A DNA stretch of 64,000 bases from Magnetococcales bacterium. Its GTDB lineage: Bacteria > Pseudomonadota > Magnetococcia > Magnetococcales > JADFYX01. Shown in pieces: positions 63,759 through 64,000 of this stretch (the stretch's first letter is position 1; each line of letters begins with the position of its first letter). Position numbers and translations under genes: made by a program. The stretch is taken from positions 22,357 through 86,356 of the forward strand of contig JADFZS010000004.1 of the NCBI GenBank assembly GCA_015232405.1. The letters run 5' to 3'. Below the pieces are notes generated by a model. It saw nothing but the letters and a program-made list of their open reading frames with translations. It searched no databases and was not told where the DNA came from.

Positions 63759-64000
63759 AAATCCCTCTGTAGTGCCGACCTACCCATTTGACCTTTGCTG
63801 GCTCTGCGTGGACAATTCATGGCATGTTTCTTCGATCCAAAATTCGCCGTAAAGACGGCAAGACTCACCGTTATTGGAGCATTGTTGAGAATCGGCGTGT
63901 CCGAGGTAACCGCGTAGTTCAGAGACATGTCCTCTATCTCGGTGAAATCAATGATAGCCAGCAAAGGTCAAATGGGTAGGTCGGCACTACAGAGGGATTT
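63759..64000. mobile_element. IS-derived palindromic element (possibly internally deleted)
   Basis: 45-bp perfect inverted repeats at 63759-63803 and 63956-64000; the right one ends exactly at the window edge. Between them lies the start of a transposase gene. If the element ends at 64000, it is a 242-bp deletion derivative (MITE-like). A longer element beyond the window cannot be excluded. Confidence 0.7.
63824..63979 (+). pseudogene. N-terminal fragment of an IS1634/IS4-type transposase
   Basis: From ATG 63824: MFLRSKIRRKDGKTHRYWSI then VENRRVRGNRVVQRHVLYLG followed by EINDSQQ. This is the characteristic start of IS1634-like transposases. The frame runs into the right inverted repeat after INDSQQ and stops at 63977-63979, so no DDE catalytic domain is encoded here. 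Confidence 0.8.

Noticed and set aside
1..64000. CRISPR array
   Set aside because: No regularly spaced short direct repeats were seen; the repeats present are palindromic and dispersed.

Overview
The window comes from a moderately AT-rich Gram-negative bacterium, almost certainly a proteobacterium. It has a System I (Ccm) cytochrome c maturation operon, a type IV pilus pilMNOPQ cluster next to aroB, the rpmH-rnpA-yidD-yidC-mnmE block, clpS-clpA, feoB, a bacteriohemerythrin and many chemosensory and two-component proteins. I see no rRNA, intact tRNA or species-diagnostic gene. A deep-branching group such as Magnetococcales or Zetaproteobacteria would fit, but that is a guess from gene style.

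Layout. 0-8.3 kb: ParD antitoxin end, periplasmic MsrB/MsrA, a DUF349-like protein, a CysZ/EI24 membrane protein, a STAS protein beside a very large coiled-coil membrane protein, then recN. 8.5-12.3 kb: clpS-clpA, a palindromic repeat and terminator, a small orphan gene and an FKBP isomerase. 12.5-18.7 kb, minus strand: ccmABCDEF, a 412-bp structured element, then ccmGH. 18.8-25.7 kb: SPOR protein, ACT-domain protein, def, rpmH, rnpA, yidD, yidC, a second copy of the same element (407 bp), then mnmE. 25.8-33.3 kb: a toxin-antitoxin pair, a broken MarR gene, a REC-ATPase, a REC-HD-GYP protein, a large CHASE/PAS histidine kinase and a PilZ protein. 33.4-46.2 kb: feoB, TPR-methyltransferase, sulfotransferase-like protein, then a run of two periplasmic binding proteins, a histidine kinase and two chemoreceptor-like proteins. 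46.2-56.2 kb: PBP1A, pilMNOPQ, aroB, hemerythrin and a STAS protein. 56.2-64 kb: a decayed accessory island with antitoxin and toxin genes in several states of repair, a tRNA-end-like sequence, a DUF4062 protein, a broken replication initiator, a broken mqsRA and an IS-derived palindrome at the right edge.

The most unusual content is non-coding. Two 407-412 bp elements (13621-14032 and 23818-24224) are each built from two mirrored half-units around a core. Each half-unit ends in a long hairpin whose apex is conserved, but whose 14-22 bp stem is different in every one of the four hairpins and still pairs perfectly. Conserved stems around them change by compensatory pairs. A second, unrelated 167-170 bp palindrome occurs at 11137-11303 and 38101-38270. 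On one strand its imperfections are nearly all G.U wobbles, which points to a selected RNA hairpin. One copy supplies the probable start codon and first residues of a periplasmic protein.

Functionally the core genes fit a motile, surface-sensing, respiring cell: cytochrome c assembly, twitching pili, iron uptake, oxygen sensing and extensive signal transduction. The right 8 kb looks like a replicon or island undergoing decay.
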